A stretch of 48,702 nucleotides of DNA. Source: Planctomycetota bacterium (GTDB lineage Bacteria; Planctomycetota; Planctomycetia; Pirellulales; UBA7805). Location of the stretch: positions 1 to 48,702 of the forward strand of contig QQVP01000036.1 of assembly GCA_003389215.1 (NCBI GenBank), written 5' to 3'. Each line of letters opens with the position of its first letter. The stretch's first letter is position 1. A program made the translations under genes and the position numbers. The notes below the pieces were generated by a model that saw nothing but the letters and a program-made list of their open reading frames with translations, made no database searches and had not been told where the DNA came from. This document shows positions 6,916-16,467 of this stretch, one piece after another.

Positions 6916-7263
6916 GGGCAGGCTCGACGGGCGAGGCCGATTCAATGGAGATTGCGGGCGTAAGGACGCGTCGCGGACGACAGGGCGATCTCGTACGGTA
7001 ATCCCACCCGGTATGTCTTGCCAGGGTCCGACTTCGAGGACCGCTCCTATTGCTTCGAACCAAGGACGCGATTTCCCGAACCGGGCTGCCGCACCAACCA
7101 CCAACCTGCGCCAAGCTGCCCCAGCTTCCGCACTCGTTTCCACACGCGGTTCGCAGCACTGGAGCCCGCGGGCGGCCTGCTAGCTGGCCCGTTTCGAGTT
7201 GCAACGCAGGCCCCCCAGACCTATGCTAAAGTGTTTCCGTCCAACGCCCTGGGATAACTCTCC
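6916..7263. other. 348-bp divergent intergenic region
   Basis: Separates the leftward deacetylase from rightward ilvB. Apart from the ilvB promoter at 7199-7227, I see no conserved frame, strong hairpin or repeat. No attenuator-like leader peptide rich in Ile/Leu/Val codons is visible. Confidence 0.5.
7199..7227 (+). promoter_or_regulatory. Predicted ilvB promoter
   Basis: TTGCAA (7199-7204) and TATGCT (7222-7227) are separated by 17 bp, a good sigma-70-type match. Transcription would begin near 7234, leaving a leader of about 30 nt before the GTG at 7264. Confidence 0.55.
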
Positions 7264-9099
7264 GTGGGGCGTGGCGACGCCGTTCCCGCCCGCAGCGAAC
7301 CCGAGCAAGCGACCGAGACCGTGGCCAGCCCGACCGAACAAAAACAGGAGACGAGCGAAGGCCAATTGAAGCGCGGGGCCGACGTGGTCATCGAGTCGCT
7401 CCTGGCCCACGGCGTCGAGGTCGTGTTTGCCTACCCGGGCGGCGCGAGCATGGTGCTGCACCAATCGCTGATCCGCTACCAAGATCGCCTCCGCACGATC
7501 TTGCCCCGCCACGAACAGGGTGGCAGCTTCGCCGCGCAGGGCTACGCCCGCGCGACGGGCAAGCCCGGTATCTGCATGGCGACCAGCGGCCCCGGGGCGA
7601 CCAACCTGGTCACCGCCATCGCCGATGCCAAGCTGGACAGCATTCCGATCATCGCCATCACCGGCCAGGTGAAGACGCACGTCATCGGCACCGACGCCTT
7701 TCAGGAAACGCCGATTGTCGAAGTTTGTCGCGGCATCACCAAGCATCACGCCCTGGTGACGGAGGTGGCCGACATCCCGCGGGTGATGAAGGAGGCCTTC
7801 TACGTGGCCACCACCGGTCGACCCGGTCCGGTGCTGATCGACATTCCCAAGGACGTGCAAGAAGCCCTCATCGTGCCCGATTTCGAGGTGGCGATGCAGT
7901 TGCCCGGTTACGAGGTGGAAGAACCGCGTTCGCATCCGGAGCAGGTCCGCCAGGTGGCCGCGGCGATCAAGCGGGCCCGGCGACCGATCATCTACTGCGG
8001 CGGCGGCATCATCTCGGCCGAGGCGAGCGACGACCTGCGCCAGTTGGCGAAGCAGACCGGCATTCCGGTGACGATGACCGTGATGGGACTGGGCGCGTTT
8101 CCCAACGCCGATCCGCAGTCGCTCGACATGCTCGGCATGCACGGCAGCGTCTATGCCAACTACGCGATCAACGAAGCCGATCTGATATTGGCGCTCGGCG
8201 TGCGATTCGACGATCGCGTGACCGGTAAGCTCTCGGAGTTTGCCAAGTACGCCAAGATCATCCACGTCGACATCGACGCTTCGGAACTGAACAAGAACAA
8301 GGTCGCGCACATTCCCATCTGCAGCGACGTGAAGTACTTCCTGGGCGAGCTGAACCAGATTGTCGAACCGCCGGACGACATGAGCGACTGGCTCGAGCAG
8401 TGCGCCACCTGGAAGCGGGAAGATCCCTACAAGTACGACCAGAACTACGACGGCATTCTGCAGCAGCACGCCATCTCCGAGCTGTCGCGGCTGACGCAGG
8501 ATCGACACACCATCATCACGGTCGGCGTCGGTCAGCATCAGATGTGGGCCTCGCAGTTCTACCAGTTCCAGCGGCCGCGCACCTGGCAGTCGAGCAGCGG
8601 ACTGGGCACGATGGGCTTCGGGCTGCCCGCGGCCATGGGGGCGCAGGTGGCCCATCCCGATGCCTTGGTCGTCGACATCGACGGCGACGGCAGCTTTCAG
8701 ATGAACATCCAAGAGCTGGCCACCTGCCACTGCGAGAAACTGCCGGTCAAGGTGATGCTGCTCAACAACCAGCACCTCGGCATGGTCATGCAGTGGGAAG
8801 ACCGCTTCATGAACGGCGTGCGGGCGCATACCTATCTCGGCCCGATCGATCGCGCCGAAGCGGTCGGCAACGGCGACGGTCCCTACGCGGCCGATCGCTA
8901 TCCCGACTATGTGAACATCGCCAAGGGCTACGGTTGGGCCGCTTCGTCGGTGAGCCGCAAAGACGATCTCGTCGATGCGCTCACCGAGATGATCGACACC
9001 CGCGGGCCCTATCTGTTGGACGTCGAAGTGCCCTATCAGGAGCACGTGCTGCCGATGATTCCGGGCGGGGCCTCGATCAACGAGCTCATCAAAGAGTAA
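7264..9099 (+). CDS. ilvB: Acetolactate synthase large subunit
   Basis: A 611-residue thiamine-diphosphate enzyme that condenses two pyruvates to acetolactate, or pyruvate plus 2-oxobutyrate to acetohydroxybutyrate, the first common step of Val/Leu/Ile synthesis. It shows [10 protein letters not shown] and the ThDP-activating glutamate in RHEQGG (E84), the FAD/central domain, and the ThDP-binding [15 protein letters not shown] motif near residue 470. The C-terminus has the expected family ending. The first ~35 residues are a nonconserved Glu/Thr/Gln-rich tail, and a GTG at 7321 is an alternative start. The regulatory subunit ilvN and ilvC lie ~37 kb away, so the pathway genes are split here. 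Confidence 0.95.
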   Translation: MGRGDAVPARSEPEQATETVASPTEQKQETSEGQLKRGADVVIESLLAHGVEVVFAYPGGASMVLHQSLIRYQDRLRTILPRHEQGGSFAAQGYARATGKPGICMATSGPGATNLVTAIADAKLDSIPIIAITGQVKTHVIGTDAFQETPIVEVCRGITKHHALVTEVADIPRVMKEAFYVATTGRPGPVLIDIPKDVQEALIVPDFEVAMQLPGYEVEEPRSHPEQVRQVAAAIKRARRPIIYCGGGIISAEASDDLRQLAKQTGIPVTMTVMGLGAFPNADPQSLDMLGMHGSVYANYAINEADLILALGVRFDDRVTGKLSEFAKYAKIIHVDIDASELNKNKVAHIPICSDVKYFLGELNQIVEPPDDMSDWLEQCATWKREDPYKYDQNYDGILQQHAISELSRLTQDRHTIITVGVGQHQMWASQFYQFQRPRTWQSSSGLGTMGFGLPAAMGAQVAHPDALVVDIDGDGSFQMNIQELATCHCEKLPVKVMLLNNQHLGMVMQWEDRFMNGVRAHTYLGPIDRAEAVGNGDGPYAADRYPDYVNIAKGYGWAASSVSRKDDLVDALTEMIDTRGPYLLDVEVPYQEHVLPMIPGGASINELIKE

Positions 9100-9232
9100 G
9101 CTCGTTCAGACCGTCGTCCTGTCCACATCGTAGTCCTGCCCAAACCTGCCCGTCGACCAGCAGCGCGGGGCGGGGGAGATTGGATCGTCGTTCCGGCGGT
9201 GCGGCCGCCGACACCTCGCCAGGAAAGCCTTC

Positions 9233-10876
9233 ATGCTGCGACTCGCCCTGCACTGGCAAATCCTGATCACGATGATCATCGGGGCGGTCGTGGGCGCGGT
9301 GCTCAACCGCACGGTCGGCACCCATCGCACGGACGGGCTCGTCGAGATCGCCGAGAGCGGCACCGCCCAACTTCACGGCATGTCGAAATCGGCCGCGTAT
9401 CGGGCGGGCACCGCCTGGTTCGACGACACACCGAGCCGCGTGTTGATCCAGATCAACGAGCAGGCGGCGGGGGCGGACAAATTCACGACCCGGCGGATCA
9501 TCGTGCGCAGCGCGATGGCCCGCGCCGCGATCGACGAACAACTCTGGCCCGCCGTGCCGGCCCAGGCCGATCCGGATCTTCCCGTCGAGACCAAGAGCTA
9601 TGCGACGATCAAAGAACTGCAGAAGCAGGACCCGGCGGCCTTTGTGCTGTTCCACTTCTACGGGCGGTCGTGGGGGCGAACCGTCGGCGACTACGCCCAG
9701 AAGATTGGCAACCTGTTCCTGCGGATGCTGAAGATGGTCAGCATTCCGCTGATCATTACCTCGCTGCTCACCGGCGTGATCGGCCTGGGCCAGACCGAAC
9801 GGCTCGGGCGGATGTTCTCGCGAACGCTCTTCTACTACGTCAGCACCAGCCTGCTGGCGATCGTGACCGGCCTGATCATGGTGAACCTGATTCGGCCGGG
9901 GGTACAGCCCGCCGCGGCACCGGCCGCTGGCGAAGAGGTAGCCGAGGCGGAAGCCGCCGACGGGGTCGCCCGCGCTGCCGGTCCGGCCGGCAAGGTTCGC
10001 GAAGGAAAGGGTCTCGGCACGGTGTTGTTCGAGCAACTCGAGAAGATGATTCCGGACAATCCGTTCGACGCGGTGGTCGACGGCCTGTTCATCTCGATCA
10101 TCGCCTTCACGCTGATCTTCGGCGTCTTCACGGTCCTCGAAGGAGGCCGCCACGCGCAAACGCTGGGCGAGCTCAGCGAAGCCGGCTTCCACGTGATGAT
10201 GCGGATGACGATGGCCATCATCCGTCTGGCCCCGCTGGGCGTGCTGTTCCTGATGCTGGCGGTCACCGCCTCGCAGGGAATCGGGGTCTTCGAGTCGTTG
10301 GGCTACTACATGATCACGGTGGCCTGTGCCCTGGCATTTCACGCCGTGGTGACGATGCCGATGATCCTCAAATTCGTGGCCCGCACCGATCCGATCGGCT
10401 ATGCCCGGGCGATGAGCCCGGCGCTGTTGACCGCGTTCAGTTCGGCCTCGAGCAACGCGACCTTGCCGCTGACGATGACCTGCTGCGAGCAGCGGGGCGG
10501 CATCAGCAATCGCACCACGTCGTTCGTGCTGCCGCTGGGGGCGACCGTGAACATGGACGGCACGGCGCTGTACGAGGTGGTGGCCGTGCTCTTCATCGCC
10601 CAGTTTTCCGGCTTCGAGCTGACCCTGATTCAGCAGATCATCGTCGCCATTACCGCGCTGTTGGCCAGCATCGGCGCGGCGGGCATTCCGCACGCCGGAC
10701 TGGTGATGATGGTGATCATCTTGCAGGCGGTCGGCCTGCCGCTGGAGAGCCAGGGTTTGATCATCGCCGTCGACCGGGTGCTCGACATGTGCCGCACGTC
10801 GGTCAATGTCTGGAGCGACTCGTGCGGCTGTGCGGTGGTCGAGCGGATGGAAGGCCCGCCGGCAGCGGTGGCGTAA
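9233..10876 (+). CDS. Dicarboxylate/amino acid:cation symporter with large insertions
   Basis: A 547-residue member of the DAACS (GltP/DctA/SDF) family. Core motifs are intact: re-entrant loop SSASSNATLPLT (~402), the transport-site NMDGTALYE (~440) and GIPHAGLVMM, so Na+- or H+-coupled uptake of acidic or small neutral amino acids or dicarboxylates is likely. Family members are usually 400-450 residues. Here about 100 extra residues lie between helix 1 (ends ~25) and helix 2 (starts ~150), and an Ala/Glu-rich stretch of about 45 (reading EEVAEAEAADG) follows helix 3. AGGAAAG sits 5 nt before the ATG. Confidence 0.9.
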   Translation: MLRLALHWQILITMIIGAVVGAVLNRTVGTHRTDGLVEIAESGTAQLHGMSKSAAYRAGTAWFDDTPSRVLIQINEQAAGADKFTTRRIIVRSAMARAAIDEQLWPAVPAQADPDLPVETKSYATIKELQKQDPAAFVLFHFYGRSWGRTVGDYAQKIGNLFLRMLKMVSIPLIITSLLTGVIGLGQTERLGRMFSRTLFYYVSTSLLAIVTGLIMVNLIRPGVQPAAAPAAGEEVAEAEAADGVARAAGPAGKVREGKGLGTVLFEQLEKMIPDNPFDAVVDGLFISIIAFTLIFGVFTVLEGGRHAQTLGELSEAGFHVMMRMTMAIIRLAPLGVLFLMLAVTASQGIGVFESLGYYMITVACALAFHAVVTMPMILKFVARTDPIGYARAMSPALLTAFSSASSNATLPLTMTCCEQRGGISNRTTSFVLPLGATVNMDGTALYEVVAVLFIAQFSGFELTLIQQIIVAITALLASIGAAGIPHAGLVMMVIILQAVGLPLESQGLIIAVDRVLDMCRTSVNVWSDSCGCAVVERMEGPPAAVA

Positions 10877-10955
10877 GCGCGCGGTGTTGCGCCACAGGAC
10901 TGCCGTGTCGCGCGCTGGCGACGCGGCGAGTTTGGCAATACGACGTGGAAGACGT

Positions 10956-11711
10956 CTAAAAGGCGTAGCCGACCAGCGAGCCGTTGCGGACTACCGGATT
11001 GAGCCGACCGCTGCTGGAAGTCGAGACCGTCGTCAGTCGGGGCCGCTGGCGAAAGAGCGGATCTCGCGGGGCCTCCAACTGGACGTTCTCTCCCTGCGGC
11101 GGGACCGGCAACCCGTTGACCTTGGGCTGAATCGGCCTCACCTCCGCCGGGGCCTGCGGTTGGACCTCGACCGCCGGAGGGGCCGCGATCACCGTTTGGC
11201 AGGCCGGCACCGCGGCGACCGTGTAGATGGGGCTCGCCACGTAGTTGAAGGTGGCATACGGATAGCCGAAACCCCCGTAACCGAAGTAACCAAAATACCG
11301 CGGCCGATAGAAACCGGCATAGCGATAGAAGGGTCGCCACCCGTAGTAGCGCGAGCGGAAGCCGACGTAACGTCCGCCATAGAAGCCACGGCCGCGATAG
11401 AAGCCGTAACGGCGACCGGCGTAGAAACCCCGTCCGCCATAGAGACCGTAGCGGCGGCCCGCGTAGAAGCCGTAGCGGCGGCCACCGTAGAAACCCCGTC
11501 CGCCATAAAAGCCCCGGCCGCCATAGAAACCACGTCGACTCACGGTGCTGAAGCCGCCACGATAGCCGCTGAAGCCGCCCCGACTGAATCCACCCCGACT
11601 ATAGCCGCCGCGAGCGGCACCACCTCGGCCACGCTGGGCTTCGGCCTCCGACGTCATGGCAAGAACAAAGATCGCCGAAACGGCGAACGTCGAGAGAGTG
11701 GCCAACTTCAT
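10956..11711 (-). CDS. Exported Gly/Arg/Tyr-rich repeat protein
   Basis: A 251-residue protein with a Sec signal peptide (about residues 1-25, ending SEAEA). Residues ~33-120 are dominated by RGGFS and then GFYGGR/RRYGFYAG repeats. A Tyr/Phe-rich stretch follows, then a Pro/Gln/Val-rich segment, and a tail ending RNGSLVGYAF. Such basic, aromatic, low-complexity exported proteins are common in planctomycetes and may associate with the cell surface or self-assemble; this is inferred. The start-codon region is triplicated in tandem, so three ribosome-binding-site/ATG units precede the frame; the most downstream ATG opens the protein. Confidence 0.8.
   Translation of the reverse strand: MKLATLSTFAVSAIFVLAMTSEAEAQRGRGGAARGGYSRGGFSRGGFSGYRGGFSTVSRRGFYGGRGFYGGRGFYGGRRYGFYAGRRYGLYGGRGFYAGRRYGFYRGRGFYGGRYVGFRSRYYGWRPFYRYAGFYRPRYFGYFGYGGFGYPYATFNYVASPIYTVAAVPACQTVIAAPPAVEVQPQAPAEVRPIQPKVNGLPVPPQGENVQLEAPRDPLFRQRPRLTTVSTSSSGRLNPVVRNGSLVGYAF
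11352..11609 (-). repeat. Intragenic GFYGGR-type coding repeat
   Basis: Degenerate direct repeats of 18-33 bp encode RGGFS and GFYGGR/GRRYGFYAG units within the exported protein. The variation between units is partly synonymous, which indicates a translated repeat rather than a noncoding array. Confidence 0.8.
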
Positions 11712-11762
11712 GATTCACACTCCGCTTCATGATTCACACTCCGCTTCATGATTCACACTCCG
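11706..11762 (-). repeat. Triple 19-bp tandem repeat duplicating RBS and start codon
   Basis: Three perfect 19-bp copies (11706-11724, 11725-11743, 11744-11762). Read on the minus strand each is CGGAGTGTGAATCATGAAG: a GGAG Shine-Dalgarno, 8 nt, then ATG AAG. Only the last ATG (11711) opens the 251-residue protein. The first ATG (11749) opens a 13-codon frame whose TGA overlaps the true start as ATGA (11708-11749). The second (11730) is out of frame and stops after about 43 codons. Confidence 0.95.
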
Positions 11763-11963
11763 CAGAAAAAGAGTGCATGCCCCCTTGAGCCACGAGACAT
11801 GCGTGTGGCGGGACACGATCGCCGCCCTATATTCTCTGCCTTCTTGCGCTGCCGCACAATAGCTGGGCCAATCGAGGGGACTCAGCGAGGGGAGCCGCGG
11901 AGCCGAGTTGCAGACGGCCCCGCGTCATTCTCGGGCCGGATGGTGCCACCGCGACCTTACTAC

Positions 11964-12809
11964 CTACCGGTCGAACCACCGCTTGATCGAATGGACCGTG
12001 GCCGCGCGGCCCGCCTGGGCAATCGCCGTGGTGAGCGGAATCTCCTTCGGACAAACGCTCACGCAGTTCTGCGCGTTGCCGCAAACCTGCACGCCACCCG
12101 GGGCGGTGAGGGCCTCGACCCGCTCGTCCGCGTTCATCTGGCCCGTCGGATTCTGGTTGAACAGAATCGCCTGGGCGATGGCATGCGGACCGACGAAGTT
12201 GCGATCGTAGGTGGCCGCCTGGCGAGCGGCGAACTGCTCGTCGGTCTCGTCGTCGCGCTGAATCAGCTCGATCTTGCGATACTGCGGACACGCGTCCAAG
12301 CAACAGCCGCAGCTCATGCACTGACTGTAGGGGTACGATTCCTGCTGCGCTTCGGGCGACTGTCGTGGCCCGGCGCCCATGTCGTGATAGCTATCGACCG
12401 GCACCCACGCCTTGACCTTTTCGAGGGCGCGAAACAGCCGCGAGCGGTCGACCATCAGGTCGCGAAGCACGGGGAACTTGGTCATCGGCCGCAGCTCGAT
12501 TTCGGCCGGATTCTCTTCCAGCAAACGATCGACCAGCGCCGAGCAGGACTGCCGCACGCGACCGTTGACGACCATCGTGCAAGCGCCGCAGACTTCCTCC
12601 AGACAGTTGCAATCCCAGGCAACCGGGGTGACATCTTGCCCGTCGGCCGTGCGGGGTCGGGCCGCGATCCGCTGCAGCACCGAAATCACGTTCATGTCGG
12701 GTTCGTACGCGACGCGAAACCGCTCCCAGTAGCTGCGCTGCTGGGGAGCGGCCTGTCGCAGAACGCGAACCTCAACGTGCTCGGGGGATGTCTTCGACCT
12801 GGAAATCAT
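11964..12809 (-). CDS. sdhB: Succinate dehydrogenase iron-sulfur subunit
   Basis: A 281-residue iron-sulfur subunit of complex II, carrying electrons from SdhA's FAD to the membrane quinone. The 2Fe-2S ligands are in DCNCLEEVCGAC (~residue 66-77) with a later Cys (RQSC). The 4Fe-4S and 3Fe-4S ligands are in CMSCGCCLDACP (~165) and CGNAQNCVSVCPKEIP (~245). Length and spacing match the B. subtilis/epsilonproteobacterial-type subunit. It is the last gene of the sdhC-sdhA-sdhB operon, 63 bp downstream of sdhA. Confidence 0.95.
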   Translation of the reverse strand: MISRSKTSPEHVEVRVLRQAAPQQRSYWERFRVAYEPDMNVISVLQRIAARPRTADGQDVTPVAWDCNCLEEVCGACTMVVNGRVRQSCSALVDRLLEENPAEIELRPMTKFPVLRDLMVDRSRLFRALEKVKAWVPVDSYHDMGAGPRQSPEAQQESYPYSQCMSCGCCLDACPQYRKIELIQRDDETDEQFAARQAATYDRNFVGPHAIAQAILFNQNPTGQMNADERVEALTAPGGVQVCGNAQNCVSVCPKEIPLTTAIAQAGRAATVHSIKRWFDR

Positions 12810-12872
12810 GAATCCACCTCTTCGGCTCCGGAAGAACCGACGATCCTCAAGAACCGATAATCTTCGCGGCGG

Positions 12873-14882
12873 TTAACTCGCGGCCACCGTCTCCTTGGTG
12901 CCGGCTCCACTGCCGTTGCCGCTGACGTCGCCGGCTCGGCTGGCCAACCGCTCTTTCCAAACTTCTTCGATGACCTCCGCGCCGACCAGGCCGTAGAGCC
13001 GCGGACGCGGGGGAATCAACGTCGTATCGACCGGCTCGTAGCTGAGCCGCACCTCGCGACTGCTCGAGTCGTATTCGGCGATCGTCGACTTGAGCCACTT
13101 CTTCGTGTTCTCCTCGAAGCGATCGCACCAGGCCTCGGCCAGGCGGCGCTTCTCTTCCGGCGAGTCGGCCTCGATGCCCGGCATGGCAAAGGCGGGCTTG
13201 TAGTGGGCTCCCCGACACTCGTCGCGGGCCAGGGCCCCCTGCAAAATCGAAAGGGCCAACGGGAACATGTCGATCAGCGACTTGGTAAACACGACGTTCT
13301 GATTCGTCCAGTTGCCGGTATCCGAAAGGGCACAACGATCGGCGCGGTCGCGGAGCTGGTGCACCGTTTCGATCGCGCTGCGCAGATCGTCGTTGTCGCG
13401 AACGACCGTGGCCGCCCGCGTCATCAGGTTGCCCAACTCTTGATGGACCAGATACGGATTCTCTTTGCCGCTGCGGCGCTTCAAGAGGGCGTCGTGACGC
13501 TCTTGATGACGGCGACCTTCTTGCTCGAGCAGCGCGGGCGGAACTTCGCCGGTCGCTTCTCGCGTCTGGAAATAGCTGACCACCGAAGGGGCCACGTAGA
13601 GTCCGCTGAAGATGCAGCTCAACAGCGAATTCGCGCCGAGCCGGTTGCCACCATGGTACTGATAGTCGCACTCGCCGATGGCGAACAACCCGGGCACATT
13701 GGTTTGCTGGTTGCGAGGCGAGGCCGCCGTGAGGCCACCGTCGGCGGTCCGCTCGTAGTCGACCCACAGTCCGCCCATCGAATAGTGGACGGCGGGGAAG
13801 ATCTTCATGGGCACCTCGCGCGGGTCGACGCCCTGGAACTTTTCGTAGATTTCCAAGATGCCGCCCAGCTTCGTGTCCAGCATCTCGCGGGGCAGGTGGG
13901 TAAGGTCGAGATAGACGCAGAGCCGCTCCGACTCGACGCTGAGACCTTCCTTGGTGCAGACGTTGAAGATCTCGCGGGTGGCGATGTCACGCGGCACCAG
14001 GTTGCCGTACTCGGGATAGCGATCTTCCAGGAAGTAGTAGCGCTCGCTCTCCGGAATTTGCGCGGCGGGTCGCGAATCTTGAGGCGTGCGGGGCACCCAG
14101 ACCCGGCCCCCTTCGCCGCGGGCGCTCTCGCTCATCAACCGCAGCTTGTCGCTGCCTGGCACGGCGGTCGGGTGGACCTGAATGAACTCGCCGTTGGCAT
14201 ACTTCACGCCGACCTGAAAACAGCGGCTCGCCGCGCTGCCGTTACAGGCCATCGACATCGTCGAGCGACCGTAGATCAAACCGGGACCGCCCGAGGCGAC
14301 AATCACCGCGTCGGCCGCCAGGGGGCGAATCTCCATCGAGACCAGATCCTGAATCACGCAGCCGCGACACTGGCCGCCTGCGTCGAGGATGGGGGCGAGG
14401 AAATCCCAGTACTCGTATTTCTTGATCAGGCCGGCCACCTCGTAGCGGCGCACCTGTTCGTCGAGCGCGTAGAGCAATTGCTGGCCCGTCGTGGCCCCGG
14501 CAAAGGCGGTCCGCTTGAAGAGCGTGCCGCCAAAGCGGCGGCGATCCAAGAAGCCCTCGGGCGTGCGGTTGAAGGTCACGCCGAGTCGATCCATCAGATC
14601 GATGATCTTCGGCGCCCAATAGGCCATCTCCTTCACCGGCGGCTGATGCTGGAGAAAGTCGCCGCCATAGACCGTGTCGTCGAAGTGAATCCACTCGTCG
14701 TCGCCGAGGGGCCGCGTCTGATCGTTTACCGAGTTGATGCCGCCCTGCGCGCAGACGCTGTGCGATCGCTTGACCGGCGTCAGACTGACCAGGTCGACGG
14801 CGACGCCCAACTCGGCCAACTTCATCGCGGCCGCCAAACCCGCCAAACCGCCCCCGATAACGACGACTTTCTGCTGTGCCAT
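12873..14882 (-). CDS. sdhA: Succinate dehydrogenase flavoprotein subunit
   Basis: A 669-residue catalytic subunit oxidising succinate to fumarate (or the reverse). It shows the N-terminal dinucleotide fold GGGLAGLAAAMKLAE, the FAD-attachment region RSHSVCAQGGINS with its histidine, the substrate-site HPTAVPGSDKLRLMSESARGEGG stretch (around residues 235-257), and GGNRLGANSLL near 415. The length exceeds E. coli SdhA (~588) and fits the B. subtilis-like/di-haem group. A purine-rich GAGAG precedes the ATG. The C-terminal Ser/Gly-rich tail is nonconserved. Confidence 0.96.
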   Translation of the reverse strand: MAQQKVVVIGGGLAGLAAAMKLAELGVAVDLVSLTPVKRSHSVCAQGGINSVNDQTRPLGDDEWIHFDDTVYGGDFLQHQPPVKEMAYWAPKIIDLMDRLGVTFNRTPEGFLDRRRFGGTLFKRTAFAGATTGQQLLYALDEQVRRYEVAGLIKKYEYWDFLAPILDAGGQCRGCVIQDLVSMEIRPLAADAVIVASGGPGLIYGRSTMSMACNGSAASRCFQVGVKYANGEFIQVHPTAVPGSDKLRLMSESARGEGGRVWVPRTPQDSRPAAQIPESERYYFLEDRYPEYGNLVPRDIATREIFNVCTKEGLSVESERLCVYLDLTHLPREMLDTKLGGILEIYEKFQGVDPREVPMKIFPAVHYSMGGLWVDYERTADGGLTAASPRNQQTNVPGLFAIGECDYQYHGGNRLGANSLLSCIFSGLYVAPSVVSYFQTREATGEVPPALLEQEGRRHQERHDALLKRRSGKENPYLVHQELGNLMTRAATVVRDNDDLRSAIETVHQLRDRADRCALSDTGNWTNQNVVFTKSLIDMFPLALSILQGALARDECRGAHYKPAFAMPGIEADSPEEKRRLAEAWCDRFEENTKKWLKSTIAEYDSSSREVRLSYEPVDTTLIPPRPRLYGLVGAEVIEEVWKERLASRAGDVSGNGSGAGTKETVAAS

Positions 14883-14951
14883 GGCTCTCTCGATCTCGTT
14901 CTTTCGCTGGTTCTCTTCAGGCTCGCCCGCGCCGGTCGCTGATCCGCCGCG

Positions 14952-15809
14952 TCAGCGAGGCGACCGCGCCGACGCCTGGTCGACGCTGGCCTCGCGACCG
15001 GGCTCCGCCTCGGACGGCTGGGCGCGTTTCTCTTCGTTGGGCTTCAAGATGCCCGCCTGCACGGCGGCGTTGTATTGCTGATCCTCGATCCGAATCGCTT
15101 CTTCGAGTGCCTCGCCACGACCCTGGGCCCACATGCCTTGCAGCGCGGCCAGACCGATGACGGCCAAACCGACGCCGAACACGGTGCAGACGGCGTTGGC
15201 CCGACGCTGGGCCGCGGGGCTCGTCCACGCACCCCAGGTGATGCCCATCGTCCAGATGCCGTTGGCCAGATGGAACACGCAGGCGAGCACGCCCACGACA
15301 TAGGCCACGATCACCACGAAGCTCTGCAGGGCCAGGCCCGCGGTCGAGGCCGCGTTGTAGGGCTTGAACTGCGCCCCGCCGAGATTCTTGGCCACCCCGT
15401 CGATCCACCAGTCGGCGTGGATCCAGCCGTGCATGTGAAACACGTGCCAAACGATAAACAGGAACGCCAGCACGCCGGTGACCCGCTGCAGCACGTAACG
15501 GATGTTCGAGGCGTTGGGATAGCTGCTCGTGTTCGGCAATCCGCCGGCGATGATCACGATGCCGAAAATGCCGTGAAAGAAGATCGGAATGAAGATAAAG
15601 ACCCACTCGACCAACGGCAGCAAGGCGTCGAGGCTATGGATCAGGTAGACGTTCTTCTGGAACGCCCCAGGCCCGTTCTGCACGCTCGAGTTTGTCAGCA
15701 AATGGACGATCATGAACGCGCCGACGGGAATCAGCCCGCTGAGCGAGTGCAGTCGGCGGAGTAGAAACTCGTGACGAACCAGCCAGGAATCGTTCGTTTC
15801 GCCAGCCAC
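14952..15809 (-). CDS. sdhC: Succinate dehydrogenase cytochrome b subunit
   Basis: A 285-residue single-chain membrane anchor of the B. subtilis di-haem b558 type. It has five to six helices with candidate haem-ligand histidines in RRLHSLSG, FMIVHLL, FFHGIFG, WHVFHMHGW and FHLANGIW. A charged C-terminal extension of ~50 residues follows the last helix. I choose the GTG at 15809 because AAGGA lies 5 nt upstream; a GTG six codons earlier (15827) is also open. It is the first gene of sdhCAB, with a candidate promoter at 15945-15972. Confidence 0.9.
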   Translation of the reverse strand: MAGETNDSWLVRHEFLLRRLHSLSGLIPVGAFMIVHLLTNSSVQNGPGAFQKNVYLIHSLDALLPLVEWVFIFIPIFFHGIFGIVIIAGGLPNTSSYPNASNIRYVLQRVTGVLAFLFIVWHVFHMHGWIHADWWIDGVAKNLGGAQFKPYNAASTAGLALQSFVVIVAYVVGVLACVFHLANGIWTMGITWGAWTSPAAQRRANAVCTVFGVGLAVIGLAALQGMWAQGRGEALEEAIRIEDQQYNAAVQAGILKPNEEKRAQPSEAEPGREASVDQASARSPR

Positions 15810-15944
15810 GGCTTTCCTTTCCCTCACGGCGGACCGCGGAATCGAATATCGCCGACGAGGCCACCCGGTCGGTTGATCATCCCAGGACCGGCTCGGCCAC
15901 GAATTTCGTCGCCTCGACGGAATTCGTTGCGTCGACTCACGTTA

Positions 15945-15972
15945 AGTATAGGAAGACGGGCCCAGGTAGAAA
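15945..15972 (-). promoter_or_regulatory. Candidate sdhCAB promoter
   Basis: Minus-strand TTTCTA (15967-15972) and TATACT (15945-15950) with a 16-bp spacer. The -10 box is good and the -35 box is weak. The leader to sdhC would be about 130 nt. Confidence 0.4.
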
Positions 15973-16203
15973 GGGGAGCAGACCCCGCAACGCGTCCGCC
16001 TGAAAAGCGCCAAGAAAATACGGTGTCGGCGACTCGAACGAACCGCGCGCCGTGCGCACTGGTGGCCGTTCTCCGTGGGCGAGCCGGCGCGGCGGCGGCT
16101 CGCTGATCCCGCGGGCAGCCGGACCGATTCACCGTCGCGTCCGCCGGCTGCCCCCATGCCCCGCGACTGCCACGCTGCCCAACGCCGCCAAAGCGACCCA
16201 CGG

Positions 16204-16262
16204 CTGCCAGGTAGCCCGGCCCCCTTCCAAGTAGCCCCGTAGCTGCCAAGTAGACAGTCGCC
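16204..16262. repeat. Imperfect ~20-bp triple tandem repeat
   Basis: Three units starting at 16204, 16224 and 16243 share the core CT(G/T)CCA(A/G)GTAG (periods 20 and 19). It is noncoding and lies upstream of the response-regulator promoter. Confidence 0.6.
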
Positions 16263-16403
16263 GCCTGCCATTTTGGTCAGCGAGCGGCCCGCACTCCTTC
16301 AGCTGGGGGGCGATCCGAGAGCCCGACTGGTCGCCCTCAATTGCCGCAGAGATCAACGGTTAGCACGTTTGCGCCCCCCGCGGCGGCCGGCTCGGTATCG
16401 GAA

Positions 16404-16432
16404 TTGCACCAACCTTCCGTCTAACCTATCTT
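16404..16432 (+). promoter_or_regulatory. Predicted promoter of the response-regulator/kinase genes
   Basis: TTGCAC (16404-16409) and TATCTT (16427-16432) separated by exactly 17 bp, about 36 bp before the ATG at 16468. Confidence 0.5.
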
Positions 16433-16467
16433 CTTCAGACGTATCGAGATCCGCCGCGGGAAGTCCC

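Larger units (their letters stand above)
15810..16467. other. 658-bp divergent intergenic region
   Basis: Lies between leftward sdhC and the rightward response regulator. It holds candidate promoters for both directions and an imperfect ~20-bp triple repeat (16204-16262). Open frames across it are GC-driven, rich in Arg/Pro/Gly and without family-like motifs, so I call no gene. Confidence 0.5.

Noticed and set aside
7204..7263. ilvB attenuator with leader peptide
   Set aside because: The leader after the predicted promoter is only about 30 nt, with no open frame rich in Ile/Val/Leu codons and no terminator hairpin.
7180..9045. Long open frame (621 codons) antisense to ilvB
   Set aside because: It mirrors a certain gene on the other strand; its product is rich in His/Gln/Arg/Val with no family motifs, as expected from GC-rich codon bias.
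11352..11609. CRISPR-like repetition
   Set aside because: The repeats vary at synonymous sites and encode a continuous GFYGGR-type protein; there are no equal spacers and no cas genes.
13203..14942. Long open frame antisense to sdhA
   Set aside because: Shadow of the flavoprotein gene, which has all catalytic motifs.
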